From contig JADJQY010000004.1 in the NCBI GenBank assembly GCA_016712505.1, positions 558,001-622,000 of the forward strand: a stretch of 64,000 nt of DNA. The letters run 5' to 3'. This document shows positions 35,682 to 44,125 of this stretch, piece by piece; positions within the stretch are counted from its first letter, which is position 1; every line of letters begins with the position of its first letter. Source of the stretch: Candidatus Eiseniibacteriota bacterium (GTDB taxonomy: Bacteria > Eisenbacteria > RBG-16-71-46 > CAIMUX01). A program made the position numbers and the translations under genes. The notes under the pieces were generated by a model, which saw only the letters and a program-made list of their open reading frames with translations, had not been told where the DNA came from and did not search any database.

Positions 35682-36401
35682 CTAGCGCACCGGCCCCAGT
35701 TCACCGAGTTCCACCGAGCGACGCGCGCGCGGCGTCTCCTCCCGGCGGAGCTTTCCCTGCTCCAGGACCACGATCCGATCAGCGAACCGCCGGGCCAGAT
35801 CCTGATCGTGCGTCGCCACGAGCACCGTAGCGCCGGCGACGTTCACCCGACGGAGGATCTCGAAGATCTCCGCCCCCATGGCCGGATCGAGGTTTCCCGT
35901 CGGCTCGTCGGCGAGGACGATCGAGGGCTGGTGCACCAGCGCCCGGGCGATGGCGCAGCGCTGCTGCTCTCCGCCGGAGAGAGTGGTCGGGAACTGATGC
36001 CGCTTGGCGTAAAGGCCTACCAGATCGAGGACCCGGTGGGACTCGTTGCGTATGACGTCGGGGTCGAGGATACCGGTCATCTTGAGGACATAGGCGACGT
36101 TCTCCTGCACCGTCTTGTCCCGGATGAGGCGAAAGTCCTGGTAGACCACTCCACAGCGGCGCCGCAGCTCGGGGACCTGCCGCTCCTTGACCAGCGAGGA
36201 ATCGAAGTGATGCACCTTGATCTTCCCCTTGGTCGGTCGTTCCTCGAGCGTGACCAGCTTGAGCAGCGTGCTCTTGCCCGCGCCGCTCGCGCCGAGCAGA
36301 AAGACCATCTCCCGGGCGCCGATCCCCAGACTCAGATCCTCCAGGACCCACGGCCCGGTCGAACCGGAGTAGCTCTTGTAGACGTTCTCCAAGCGGATCA
36401 C
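35682..36401 (-). CDS. ftsE: Cell division ATP-binding protein FtsE
   Basis: An ABC ATPase of 239 residues: Walker A LGASGAGKST, Q-loop VYQDFRLI, signature LSGGEQQRCAIARAL, Walker B IVLADEPTGNLDP and H-loop VATHDQDL. YQDFRLI and the short C-terminus are typical of FtsE. The GTG start overlaps the upstream S4-domain gene by 4 nt; ftsX follows after 13 nt. It works at the division site with FtsX. Confidence 0.95.
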   Translation of the reverse strand: MIRLENVYKSYSGSTGPWVLEDLSLGIGAREMVFLLGASGAGKSTLLKLVTLEERPTKGKIKVHHFDSSLVKERQVPELRRRCGVVYQDFRLIRDKTVQENVAYVLKMTGILDPDVIRNESHRVLDLVGLYAKRHQFPTTLSGGEQQRCAIARALVHQPSIVLADEPTGNLDPAMGAEIFEILRRVNVAGATVLVATHDQDLARRFADRIVVLEQGKLRREETPRARRSVELGELGPVR

Positions 36402-36784
36402 GTGGTCTCCCCCTGCGCCTCTTCGCGGGTCTCGGGCGTTCGGTCCACCGCCCCCTCGGGATCGTCGAGCAGGCGCCGCGAGATCCGCTCGTAGCAGTCG
36501 CGCGCCTCGGCCTTGGCCACGGCTCGCTCCGGAAGGTGGAGGATCAGCACCTCCTCCTCGTGACGGGACAGGCGATCCTGGTAGCGAAGACGGTCCCCGA
36601 CCTTGACCTCCTTGGAGGCGCGGGCCGGCTCTCCGTTGACCAGGACGTGACCGAGCGAGCAGGCCTTCGCCGCCTGGGAGCGCGTCTTCATCAAACAGAG
36701 GCGGTCGAGCGCAACGTCGACCCGCAGCCCGCCAGCCAGCGGGGCAGCCGTGGGCTCGGTCGGTGCACGCCTAGAACTGCGCAC
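36398..36784 (-). CDS. S4-domain RNA-binding protein (Hsp15/RqcP-like)
   Basis: The protein has 128 residues. The S4 fold is seen in RVDVALDRLCLMKTRSQAAK, then CSLGHVLVNGEPARASKEVKVGD. This matches Hsp15/RqcP-type proteins that bind rRNA or tRNA on stalled 50S subunits. The C-terminal tail is acidic. The GTG start overlaps the end of surA by 14 nt with only a weak ribosome site, so coupling is likely. The position inside a surA-ftsEX operon is unusual. Function assignment is by family only. Confidence 0.82.
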   Translation of the reverse strand: MRSSRRAPTEPTAAPLAGGLRVDVALDRLCLMKTRSQAAKACSLGHVLVNGEPARASKEVKVGDRLRYQDRLSRHEEEVLILHLPERAVAKAEARDCYERISRRLLDDPEGAVDRTPETREEAQGETT

Positions 36785-38186
36785 GGATCTCGACGAAGTA
36801 CTTCTCCCGCAGCTTGACCAGGTACTCCTGCAAACCCCGCTCCAGCGCCTGCTGCCCGGCCATCTGGCGCAGCTCTTCCTTCACGTCGTCGAAGGCGTAG
36901 CTCCCTTCCGCCTCCTCGCCGACCAGCTTGAAGACGTGCACCCCACCATCGGAGGCCACCGGCTGCGAGAGCCGTCCAACCCGGAGGGTGTCGACCACCT
37001 CCTTCACCGCGCCGGCGAAGCCGGTCATGGGGATCCAGCCCAGATCCCCGTCCCGGGCGCGCGATTCTTCATCGTCGGAGTAGCGCCGGACCGCATCTTC
37101 GAAGGTCAGCTTGCCCCCCTGCATTTCCGAACGGAGGGACGCGGCGCGGTCGACGGTGCGATTGACGTCGGAGCGGGTCGGCGTGACCTCGGCCAGGATG
37201 TGCTCCAGCTCGACCCACGCCCCGGCCGGATCGCGGTCCTTGACCTTGAGGATGTGCCAGCCGTAGCGGCTGCGCACCGGTTCGCTGGTCTGGCCGACCG
37301 GGACGCCGAAGGCGGCGCGCTCGAAATCGCCGTCGAGATCATCCGGAGTGAACCGTCCCAGGGTGCCTCCCTCGGCCGCGTCGGGAGCATCGGAGTGCTT
37401 CTTCGCCGCCTCGGCAAAGGCCAGGCCCCCCAGCACCGCCTTCCGCGCTTCGGCCGCGCGCTCCCGCGCTCGGAGATCGAGGATCGAGTCGGCCCGCACC
37501 ATGATGAAGAGGTCGAAGAGCTGGAGGCTGCGCGGCTTCTTCGGTAACTGGTCACGATTCTCGGCGAAGAACTTCTGCACGTCGGCATCGGAGAGCGAGA
37601 CCTTGGGGCGGACCTCCCGCTGGATCAGCCGCTGGGCCAGCATCTGCTTGCGGGCTTCCTCGCCGTAGCGGGACTCGAGTTCGGTCTGGCTCAGCCCCTC
37701 CCGCTTGAGCTGTTCCTGGAAGGCCGCCTGCCCGCCGAGTTGCTCGACGTTGTTCTGGATCGCCTCCGCGACCTGCTGGCGGACCTCCTCCTCGCTCACC
37801 TCGATGGCCAGGGTCTTGGCCTCGAGCACCAGCACCTGATCGTCGACCAGGCGGCTGAGAATGTCGCGCCGCAGCGAGTTGACGCTCGCGGTGTCGGCCG
37901 GATCGACCTTGAGCTGCGGAGCGAGCGCCTGGAACTGCTCCTCGACCTGGCTGCGCAGGATCGGCTTGTCCCCGACCACGGCCGCGATCTCCTCGACCGG
38001 CGCTCCGGCCTGGGCGGCCGCCCCGCGCAGATTCGCTCCCAGGCCGGCGAGCGCGAGCAACAGCGTGAAGGTGGCGGCGCGCCGTGACGCCCATCGGGTT
38101 GACCTCCCTCGGGTCGAGGTCCCCCAGGTTGACGTCGGCCGCTTCGTCACCGCGGGAGCGGGTCCCTTCGTCCTGTGAATCAGCAA
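36771..38186 (-). CDS. surA: SurA-like periplasmic peptidyl-prolyl isomerase/chaperone
   Basis: The protein has about 471 residues. After an atypically long, basic N-region (with pentapeptide-like TSTWG-TSTRG-RSTRW) comes a hydrophobic signal core (ATFTLLLALAGLGANLRGAAA). A SurA N-domain follows (EIAAVVGDKPILRSQVEEQ; LVDDQVLVLEAK), then two parvulin domains with GGTLGRFTPDDL and GDLGWIPMTGF. It assists outer-membrane protein folding, consistent with the barrel gene in this window. I chose the TTG at 38186 because AGGGAGG lies 5 nt upstream. It is the first gene of the operon running to 29.9 kb. Confidence 0.9.
   Translation of the reverse strand: MLIHRTKGPAPAVTKRPTSTWGTSTRGRSTRWASRRAATFTLLLALAGLGANLRGAAAQAGAPVEEIAAVVGDKPILRSQVEEQFQALAPQLKVDPADTASVNSLRRDILSRLVDDQVLVLEAKTLAIEVSEEEVRQQVAEAIQNNVEQLGGQAAFQEQLKREGLSQTELESRYGEEARKQMLAQRLIQREVRPKVSLSDADVQKFFAENRDQLPKKPRSLQLFDLFIMVRADSILDLRARERAAEARKAVLGGLAFAEAAKKHSDAPDAAEGGTLGRFTPDDLDGDFERAAFGVPVGQTSEPVRSRYGWHILKVKDRDPAGAWVELEHILAEVTPTRSDVNRTVDRAASLRSEMQGGKLTFEDAVRRYSDDEESRARDGDLGWIPMTGFAGAVKEVVDTLRVGRLSQPVASDGGVHVFKLVGEEAEGSYAFDDVKEELRQMAGQQALERGLQEYLVKLREKYFVEIRAQF
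38098..38142 (+). repeat. Degenerate 15-bp repeat in surA N-terminal coding region
   Basis: Three 15-bp units start at 38098, 38113 and 38128. They diverge in sequence but give the peptide pattern TSTWG/TSTRG/RSTRW on the minus strand. It precedes the signal-peptide core. Confidence 0.55.
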
Positions 38187-38544
38187 GTCATCCTCCCTGC
38201 TTGGCAAAAAATCGGACGCGCGAAGCTAGAAACTACAAGAGCGCCCAGAGGGCGGCAACGCCTTTACGGACGGTTGCAAGTTGCGCCGGGCACCGGGGGC
38301 CGGAGTGCGAGTTGCGAGGCGGCGCCGGCCCGATTTCGGTTCATCCCAGCCGTTCTCCGGCGTCGACCGGTGCAACCCCTTGTCACGACGAGCTCGCAGC
38401 TTTGGTTCCCGGTTCTGGCCCGGAGCTTGCGCCCCCTTCCCTGTTCGAGGCGGGCGGGGCGGCGCGCGGCGAATGCTGCGTGAGCGATCGTTCCCCGCCG
38501 AAATGGGCAACTCCTGGCCAAGGTCGGGAAGGGGCGCGAATCGC
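38187..38544. other. 358-bp divergent gap surA / HD-GYP
   Basis: No gene or RNA is seen. A candidate minus-strand promoter is TTGCCG (38258-38253), a 17-bp spacer and TAGTTT (38235-38230), about 45 nt before surA. No convincing plus-strand promoter was found. The HD-GYP frame is open through part of this gap, but codon use gives no support for it there. Confidence 0.4.
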
Positions 38545-40299
38545 ATGCAGCCGCAGCCGACAACGCGATCGTTCCTGCGCCGGTTCCACACCCTGCTCGA
38601 AAACACCGCCCACCTGCTGGGGGTCGAGCTGGAGGTGTGGGCGGAAGGCGATCGGCCGGTGGCGACCCACCGGCCGCCGGCGCGTTGCCTGGACTGCAGT
38701 CGCCGCGATCCCGGCCTCTGGGCCGGCTGTCAGGAAGAGCGGAAGAGCCGCGCGCGGCGGGCGATCGACCTCGACGAGACGTCGGAGTGGACCTGCCCCA
38801 ACGGCCTCACGCTCGCCATCCAGCCGATCCGCAACCTGGAGCCGGCATCGGGCGCGCTTCTCTCGGTCGAGGAACCGGCGATCGAGGGAGGAAGCGCGCC
38901 GACGCTGCTCGCGCCGGAAGACGAGTCCGAGCGGCGGATCGACGACGAGGTCTATGGCGCGCTCAGCGTCGAATCGGAGACCACGGCGTGGCCCACCGAG
39001 GCTGAACTGGGGGCGCTGCTCGACGCGGCCAAGAACGGGGCGCAGCTTCCGGAGCCCGAACTGCCGTCGGTCAGCCCAACCACCCGGAGCGCCCGACGCC
39101 GGGCGTTTCTCGCCGACCTGACCCGGCTCCTCTCCGATCAGATGTATCTCTTCCAGGAGTGCGCGCACGTCAACGGTGAGCTGACCTCTCGCTACGATGA
39201 ACTCAACATGCTCTACACCATCTCGGGGAAGCTGGCCAGCCACGAGGACATGCGCTGCTCCCTGCGCCAGCTCTGCTCGCAGACCCGGGAGACGCTGAAC
39301 GCCGACCTGGCGTTCCTCTTCATCAAGGACCGCCGTCTCTCCGAGGTTCTTCCGCGCGAGGGGCTGGAACTCTCCTCGATCGGGGGCGGCCGGCAGTGGA
39401 ACCGCCTGCTGCAAGCCCTGGCCACCGCCATGACCGACACCGGCCCGACCGAGTTCATCGGCGCGCCGAGTCAGCTCCTGCCCCAGTTCGCCGATGACGA
39501 GATTGCCTGCCAGATGGTGGCCACCCGCGTCACGGTGAAGGAGGGAGAGTCCGGGGTGTTGGCGGTCCTGCGCTTCGGCAGCAGCGCGAGCTTCCGCATC
39601 TCCGACCTGAAGCTGCTCGGCTCGGTCGGGCAGCAGGTGGCGATGGCCGTTTCGAACTGCGAACTGTACGAGGACCTGCAGAACTTCCTCATGGCGACGG
39701 TCAAGAGCCTGGTCAACGCCATCGAGGCCAAGGACCGGTACACCAGCGGTCATTCCGAGCGGGTCAACCTCATCTCGATGCTGATCGGCAAGGCGATGGG
39801 CTTAAGCGGCGACGAACTCGAGACGCTGCGCTGGGCCTCGATCCTGCACGACGTGGGGAAGATCGGGATGCCCGAGTGCATCCTGAACAAGCCGTCGCAC
39901 CTCAGTCCGGAGGAGCAGGCGATCATGCGCGAGCATCCCGACCGTGGATACCATGTGCTCGCGCCCATCCGGCAGCTTTCGACCCCGGCGGTGAGCGTCC
40001 GCGCCCACCATGAACGCTGGGACGGCAACGGGTACCCGCTCGGGCTCTCCGGGCGGGACATTCCGCGCATCGCGCGGATCATCGCGGTGGCCGACACCTT
40101 CGACGCCATCACCACCACGCGCCCCTATCGCACCGCGCGCAGCTTCGACTACGCGGTGCGGCAGATCCTGCGGGTACGTGGAGCGCAGCTCGATCCGGAG
40201 GTCGTGGACGTCTTCCTGACGCTCATTCCCTTCCTGGAAGAGCACCACGTGATGATCCACGCCGCGGCGGAATCGGTTCGTGAAGGGACGGCCGCCTGA
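38545..40299 (+). CDS. PocR-GAF-HD-GYP signalling protein
   Basis: The product has 584 residues. Residues 10-90 look like a PocR sensory domain (LLGVELEVW, then CLDCSRRDPGLWAGCQEERK and WTCPNGLTLAIQPI), whose cysteines may bind metal. The middle (about 180-370) is GAF-like (LYTISGKLASHEDM, LNADLAFLFIKDRRL). The C-terminus is HD-GYP: YTSGHSERVNLIS, ILHDVGKIGMPE, HHERWDGNGYPLGL and ADTFDAITTTRPYR, all intact, so c-di-GMP hydrolysis is likely. The ATG at 38545 is preferred (AAGGGG upstream); in-frame ATGs at 38473 and 38503 lack ribosome sites. It is divergent from surA. Confidence 0.88.
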   Translation: MQPQPTTRSFLRRFHTLLENTAHLLGVELEVWAEGDRPVATHRPPARCLDCSRRDPGLWAGCQEERKSRARRAIDLDETSEWTCPNGLTLAIQPIRNLEPASGALLSVEEPAIEGGSAPTLLAPEDESERRIDDEVYGALSVESETTAWPTEAELGALLDAAKNGAQLPEPELPSVSPTTRSARRRAFLADLTRLLSDQMYLFQECAHVNGELTSRYDELNMLYTISGKLASHEDMRCSLRQLCSQTRETLNADLAFLFIKDRRLSEVLPREGLELSSIGGGRQWNRLLQALATAMTDTGPTEFIGAPSQLLPQFADDEIACQMVATRVTVKEGESGVLAVLRFGSSASFRISDLKLLGSVGQQVAMAVSNCELYEDLQNFLMATVKSLVNAIEAKDRYTSGHSERVNLISMLIGKAMGLSGDELETLRWASILHDVGKIGMPECILNKPSHLSPEEQAIMREHPDRGYHVLAPIRQLSTPAVSVRAHHERWDGNGYPLGLSGRDIPRIARIIAVADTFDAITTTRPYRTARSFDYAVRQILRVRGAQLDPEVVDVFLTLIPFLEEHHVMIHAAAESVREGTAA

Positions 40300-40325
40300 G
40301 GCCAGAGAACAAGGGGGGAACGAAC

Positions 40326-41717
40326 ATGACGACTCAGAATCTGGACCAGCTTCCGAACCCGCGGTGGCGACTGCTCCTCGGCTTGACCGTTGGACTGTCG
40401 CTCGCCGCCCTGCCGGCCACCGCCGCGACCATCACGGTCGGCGGTTCGGGTGCCGCAGCCCCGACCCTCTCGGTCGGGATCTCGATGGCGGCGGATGGAG
40501 ACTCGGTCCTGGTGCACCCGGGCACCTACTACGAGATCATCAACACCACGAAGTCGCTCTTTCTCATCGCCGACGGAACCGCGGGAAGCGTGGTCCTCGA
40601 TGGGAACAGCTTCGGCACGGTGCTCAAATTCACCGGAGTGACGGGCGACATCTGGATCGAGGGATTCCAGATCAACAACGGTCTGGCTAGCCGTGGCGCC
40701 GGCGTGCAGTTCGACAACGTCTCCGGGATCGCCACCTTCCAGACCTGCTGGTTCAGCGGGAATATCGCCAGCGAGAGCGGCGGAGCGATCGACTGCACCC
40801 AGTCGGATCTGACCTTCAACGACTGCGTATTCGAAAGCAACTGGACCGATGGCGGCGCGGGAGACAAGGGCGGGGCGGTCGCGGTACGCGACGGCGCCAC
40901 GGCCCTCTTCGCTCGCTGCTGGTTCCGGGACAACCAGTCGACCCTGGGCGGCGCGATCTACGCTTCTGCTCCGGTGACCCAGGTCCAGGAGTGCAACTTC
41001 GTCAACAACGACGCAGTGCGCGGTGGGTCGCTCTACGCGATCAACCAGGTCGGCTGCGTGATCGCCGACACGGTGTTCGAGCTGAGCGACGGCGACGAGT
41101 ACGGCGGGGCCCTGTTCCTCGGCGGCTCCGGGATCGAGGTGATGAGCTGCACCTTCGAGGCGAACAGTTGCAGCGGGGGAACGGGCGGGGCGATCTACTT
41201 CGGCTCCGGAAGCGGCGCCACGGTGAGCGGATCGGTCTTCTACGGCAACAGCGCGACCAACGGCGGCGCCCTGGCCGGTGCCCCGGCCCTGGGTCACGTG
41301 CATCACAACACCTTCTACGACAACTCGGCCACGGGCGAAGGGGCGCACCTCTACTGCAACAAGTCGAGCCCGACCATCGAGCAGAACATCTTCTCCGATG
41401 CGTCGGGGACGGCCGCGGTGGGGGCGGCCGCGCCAGCGGCACCGACTTTCAGTTGCAACGACTTCTGGAACAACGGCGCCGGAGACGTGAGCGATCTCGA
41501 CGACCCGATGGGCCTCGACGGCAACTTCTCCGAGGACCCGCTGTTCTGTGACGCGCCGGACGAGGAGTTCACGATCGACGCCGCCTCGAGCTGCAATCTG
41601 GACAACACTCCGTCGGAGTGCAGCGGTGAGGGCCACATCGGCGCGTTCGGACCGCTCTGCGGAGCCAGCCGGGTGGAGAACTCCACCTGGGGCGGCATCA
41701 AGGCGCGCTGGCAGTAG
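40326..41717 (+). CDS. Exported right-handed beta-helix protein
   Basis: The protein has 463 residues: a signal peptide (LLLGLTVGLSLAALPATAA), then about 14 turns of parallel beta-helix with recurrent G-G-A-I/L and N-x-A patterns (SGNIASESGGAIDC, NQSTLGGAIYAS, NSCSGGTGGAIYF, GNSATNGGALAG). Paired cysteines occur. It ends with STWGGIKARW, a short tail that may be a sorting or trademark motif. The role (adhesin, lyase or passenger) is unknown, as no catalytic site is recognised. GGGGGG precedes the ATG, 27 nt after the HD-GYP gene. Confidence 0.85.
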   Translation: MTTQNLDQLPNPRWRLLLGLTVGLSLAALPATAATITVGGSGAAAPTLSVGISMAADGDSVLVHPGTYYEIINTTKSLFLIADGTAGSVVLDGNSFGTVLKFTGVTGDIWIEGFQINNGLASRGAGVQFDNVSGIATFQTCWFSGNIASESGGAIDCTQSDLTFNDCVFESNWTDGGAGDKGGAVAVRDGATALFARCWFRDNQSTLGGAIYASAPVTQVQECNFVNNDAVRGGSLYAINQVGCVIADTVFELSDGDEYGGALFLGGSGIEVMSCTFEANSCSGGTGGAIYFGSGSGATVSGSVFYGNSATNGGALAGAPALGHVHHNTFYDNSATGEGAHLYCNKSSPTIEQNIFSDASGTAAVGAAAPAAPTFSCNDFWNNGAGDVSDLDDPMGLDGNFSEDPLFCDAPDEEFTIDAASSCNLDNTPSECSGEGHIGAFGPLCGASRVENSTWGGIKARWQ

Positions 41718-41769
41718 GCACGACCAAGGGCTGTGCGGCCCCACGGTCCGCACGCCCGGCCAGACCCTG

Positions 41770-43017
41770 CTAGGGACTTGGGTTGTTCCTCCTCGCGAGG
41801 ACGGGCGCTCGCAGCTGCGGGCGCCCGTTCGCGTTCCTCCGGTCGACTCCCAGACCGAGCACGACCGCCGCCACCAGCCCGAGTCCTGCCGCGACCGAAG
41901 CGCCGACCGCACCGGACGGACCGCGCCACCACGGCGCGGCGAGGAGCGTGAGCAGGGCGAAGCGGACGGCCCACGTTCCGCCGCCGGCGCGTCGTCCCCG
42001 CGCCCCCTCGAGGAAGGATGGCGCCGCGATCAACTCCCAGCTCGCCAGCAGGACGAGGAGCAGGGTGGTGGAATCCAGCATCGGCGCGGCCAATGCCGCG
42101 AGCAGCACGGCGGTCGGAGCGCTCGCTCGGAGCGCCCCAAAGACCGCCGCCGCACCGAGGCCCAAGAGGACCGCCACCAGGGACGCGACCGGCGCGGCGG
42201 TAAAGCGGCTCGCCCAGGCGACGATCGAGCCGTCGGTCAGTTCGGGCCGGGGCAAGAGCTCCAGCCACGCCGCGAACCAGGCGCCCGGCAGCTTGCTCCC
42301 CAGCACCACGACCATCCCCCCCGCCACGAGAAGCGCCACCGCGACGGTGCGCAGGGCGGCCAGCCTCCCCCCGCGGCGGAACCAGACCAACGGCAGGAGC
42401 AGGGTGACGGGATTCAGCTGTGCGAGCAGGGCAAAGACAACCGCGCTCCCCCAACCGGGATCGCGACCCCCTCGCCGGAGCAGGATCGTGAGCAGGAGGG
42501 CACTCAGTCCGAACGGCTCACCAGCGACCAACGCCCGACCGAGCCAGGACGAGGCAAGGGTCAACCCCGCCCAGAGGAGCCAATCGCTCTGGGCGGATCG
42601 GGCCAGCGATCCAGCCGTGATCATCAGTGCGGCGAGGAGGGCGAGCAGATTGACCGCCCCGAAGAGGAAGGCGGCGGTCGGCAAGTGAAGCGCGGTGAAG
42701 GGGATCGCGACGACCGCGGCAAGAGGCCCCCGGGGGGAGAACGCGAGCATTTGGCCGGTGCCGGCGATCGCATCGACGCGCCGGGCGAAACTCGCCGCAT
42801 CGTACAGTTCGGCGGCCGGGGCACCGCTGCGCAGGATCCATCCCGCGGTGTAGAGGCGGGCGAAACCGGGGTGCAACTCGGACTCGAGCAGTCGCAGGCC
42901 GCCCCCGGCGAGAAGCCCTCCCACCAGGATCACCACCAGGGCAACGAGTCGGAGCCAGTAGGGGCCCGCGAGCTCGCCTACCCGAGAGCCTGCTTCCCCG
43001 CCTGCTCCGCCTGGCAT
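41770..43017 (-). CDS. Polytopic membrane protein, GT87/DUF2029-like
   Basis: The protein has 415 residues with about 10 hydrophobic helices. ELHPGFARLYTAGWILRSG, ELYDAASF and FSPRGPLAAVVAIPFTAL resemble the first loop of GT87 mannosyltransferases (DFxxYYxAA and the PP motif), but the Asp-rich donor site is weak. It could transfer sugars from polyprenyl phosphates at the periplasmic face. The ATG lies within the last 40 bp of spoVG, indicating coupling; an internal start is possible. The C-terminus ends in an Arg-rich tail. Confidence 0.65.
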   Translation of the reverse strand: MPGGAGGEAGSRVGELAGPYWLRLVALVVILVGGLLAGGGLRLLESELHPGFARLYTAGWILRSGAPAAELYDAASFARRVDAIAGTGQMLAFSPRGPLAAVVAIPFTALHLPTAAFLFGAVNLLALLAALMITAGSLARSAQSDWLLWAGLTLASSWLGRALVAGEPFGLSALLLTILLRRGGRDPGWGSAVVFALLAQLNPVTLLLPLVWFRRGGRLAALRTVAVALLVAGGMVVVLGSKLPGAWFAAWLELLPRPELTDGSIVAWASRFTAAPVASLVAVLLGLGAAAVFGALRASAPTAVLLAALAAPMLDSTTLLLVLLASWELIAAPSFLEGARGRRAGGGTWAVRFALLTLLAAPWWRGPSGAVGASVAAGLGLVAAVVLGLGVDRRNANGRPQLRAPVLARRNNPSP

Positions 43018-43295
43018 TTCTCGTATGCGGCCAGGATGGCGCGCTCGATCTCCCTACGGGTTGCTTCGTTCACGGGATGAGCCACGGTGGTCCAGGTGCC
43101 GTCGGTTCCGCGGGCGCGCGGCATGAGCACCACGCGCGAGCCGTCGCGGCGTTCCAGGATGCGAAGGTCGTGGACTACGAGCGCGTTCCGCAGCGTGATC
43201 GAGATGAACGCCAGGATCGGCGGCTCGCGTGTGAGTTGCACGCGAACTTCGGTCACAAGGGTCGGTCGCTCGGGGGTGTCGTTGGTTCCCTGCAT
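42978..43295 (-). CDS. spoVG: SpoVG family RNA/DNA-binding regulator
   Basis: The protein has 105 residues matching SpoVG: VTEVRVQL, ILAFISITLRNALVVHDLRI, RVVLMPRA and TVAHPVNEATRREIERAIL. The usual P-D-G-x-x-x-D-I-A-H-P-I core is present as TDGTWTTVAHPV. SpoVG proteins are broad nucleic-acid-binding regulators. GAGGGAG precedes the ATG. The GT87-like gene overlaps its 3' end. Confidence 0.93.
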   Translation of the reverse strand: MQGTNDTPERPTLVTEVRVQLTREPPILAFISITLRNALVVHDLRILERRDGSRVVLMPRARGTDGTWTTVAHPVNEATRREIERAILAAYEKCQAEQAGKQALG

Positions 43296-43402
43296 TCACT
43301 CCCTCTTGCGGGTACTGATCGCTCCAGGAAGCCCCAAGAGGGTGGCACTCTAGCGAATTCAGGGGACAGGAATCCAGGAAGGAAGCAGGCGAAGGTGCCG
43401 GC

Positions 43403-44125
43403 TCAGAGCGCGCCGCAGATCGGACCGACCCGGATCTCCTCCAGCATGCCGCTGCTGCGATCGCGCAGCACCGAGCGGATGACTCGCGCAACCTGCTCCG
43501 GCTGCATCATCTGCGCACGATTCCACTCGCCGCCGATGGCGTCCCAGAGGGGCGTGTCGACCGCACCGGGGAGAACGGCGGTGACATGGACCCCGCGTGC
43601 GCGCACCTCGGTGCGGAAGGAGTCGACCAGCCCGATCGCCGCGTGCTTCGCCGCGGTGTAGCCGGCCGAGTGGCCGAACACCTGGCGCGACGCCACCGAG
43701 AGGACGACGATGACGTGTCCTCGTCCCGAGGCGAGCAGGGACGGGAGGGAAAGCTGGAGGGCGTGGAAAAGTCCGTCGAGGTTCGCCCCCATCAGCTCGC
43801 GCCACTCCTCGGGGGACGTCTCCTCGACCGAGTGGAAGCGGGCCGATCCGGCGGAGTAGACCAGGGTGTCGATCGCGCCATGGCGGAGCTCCGCCGCGCG
43901 GAGCCCGCTTGCCAGATCGTCGCGGCGGGTAACGTCGCCCGTCCAGGCGCTGGCCAGGCCGCCCAGTTCCCCCACCAAGGCGGCCAGCAGCTCGGCGCGC
44001 CGGACGAAGAGCGACACCCGGTGGCCGTCCGCCACGAGGTGGCGGGCGGTTTCGGCCCCGATGCCGGACGAGGCGCCGGTGAGCAGTACGTGGCGCGCGG
44101 GCCGGTCGCCACCGCCGCCGCTCAC
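43403..44125 (-). CDS. Short-chain dehydrogenase/reductase (candidate sepiapterin-reductase role)
   Basis: The protein has 240 residues, a classical SDR: LLTGASSGIGAETA (NAD(P) loop), VYSAGSA (variant of NAG), VLSVASRQVF (catalytic Ser), YTAAK (Tyr and Lys) and LPGAVDTPLW. It is translationally coupled to folE (GTGA) and lies downstream of ptpS. The enzyme completing tetrahydrobiopterin after FolE and PTPS is the SDR sepiapterin reductase, so this role is proposed from context. Sequence alone supports only a generic SDR. Confidence 0.88.
   Translation of the reverse strand: MSGGGGDRPARHVLLTGASSGIGAETARHLVADGHRVSLFVRRAELLAALVGELGGLASAWTGDVTRRDDLASGLRAAELRHGAIDTLVYSAGSARFHSVEETSPEEWRELMGANLDGLFHALQLSLPSLLASGRGHVIVVLSVASRQVFGHSAGYTAAKHAAIGLVDSFRTEVRARGVHVTAVLPGAVDTPLWDAIGGEWNRAQMMQPEQVARVIRSVLRDRSSGMLEEIRVGPICGAL

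Noticed and set aside
41724..41744. Terminator between the beta-helix and GT87-like genes
   Set aside because: Only a 6-bp stem (GTGCGG/CCGCAC) with a 9-nt loop and no T run; too weak to list.
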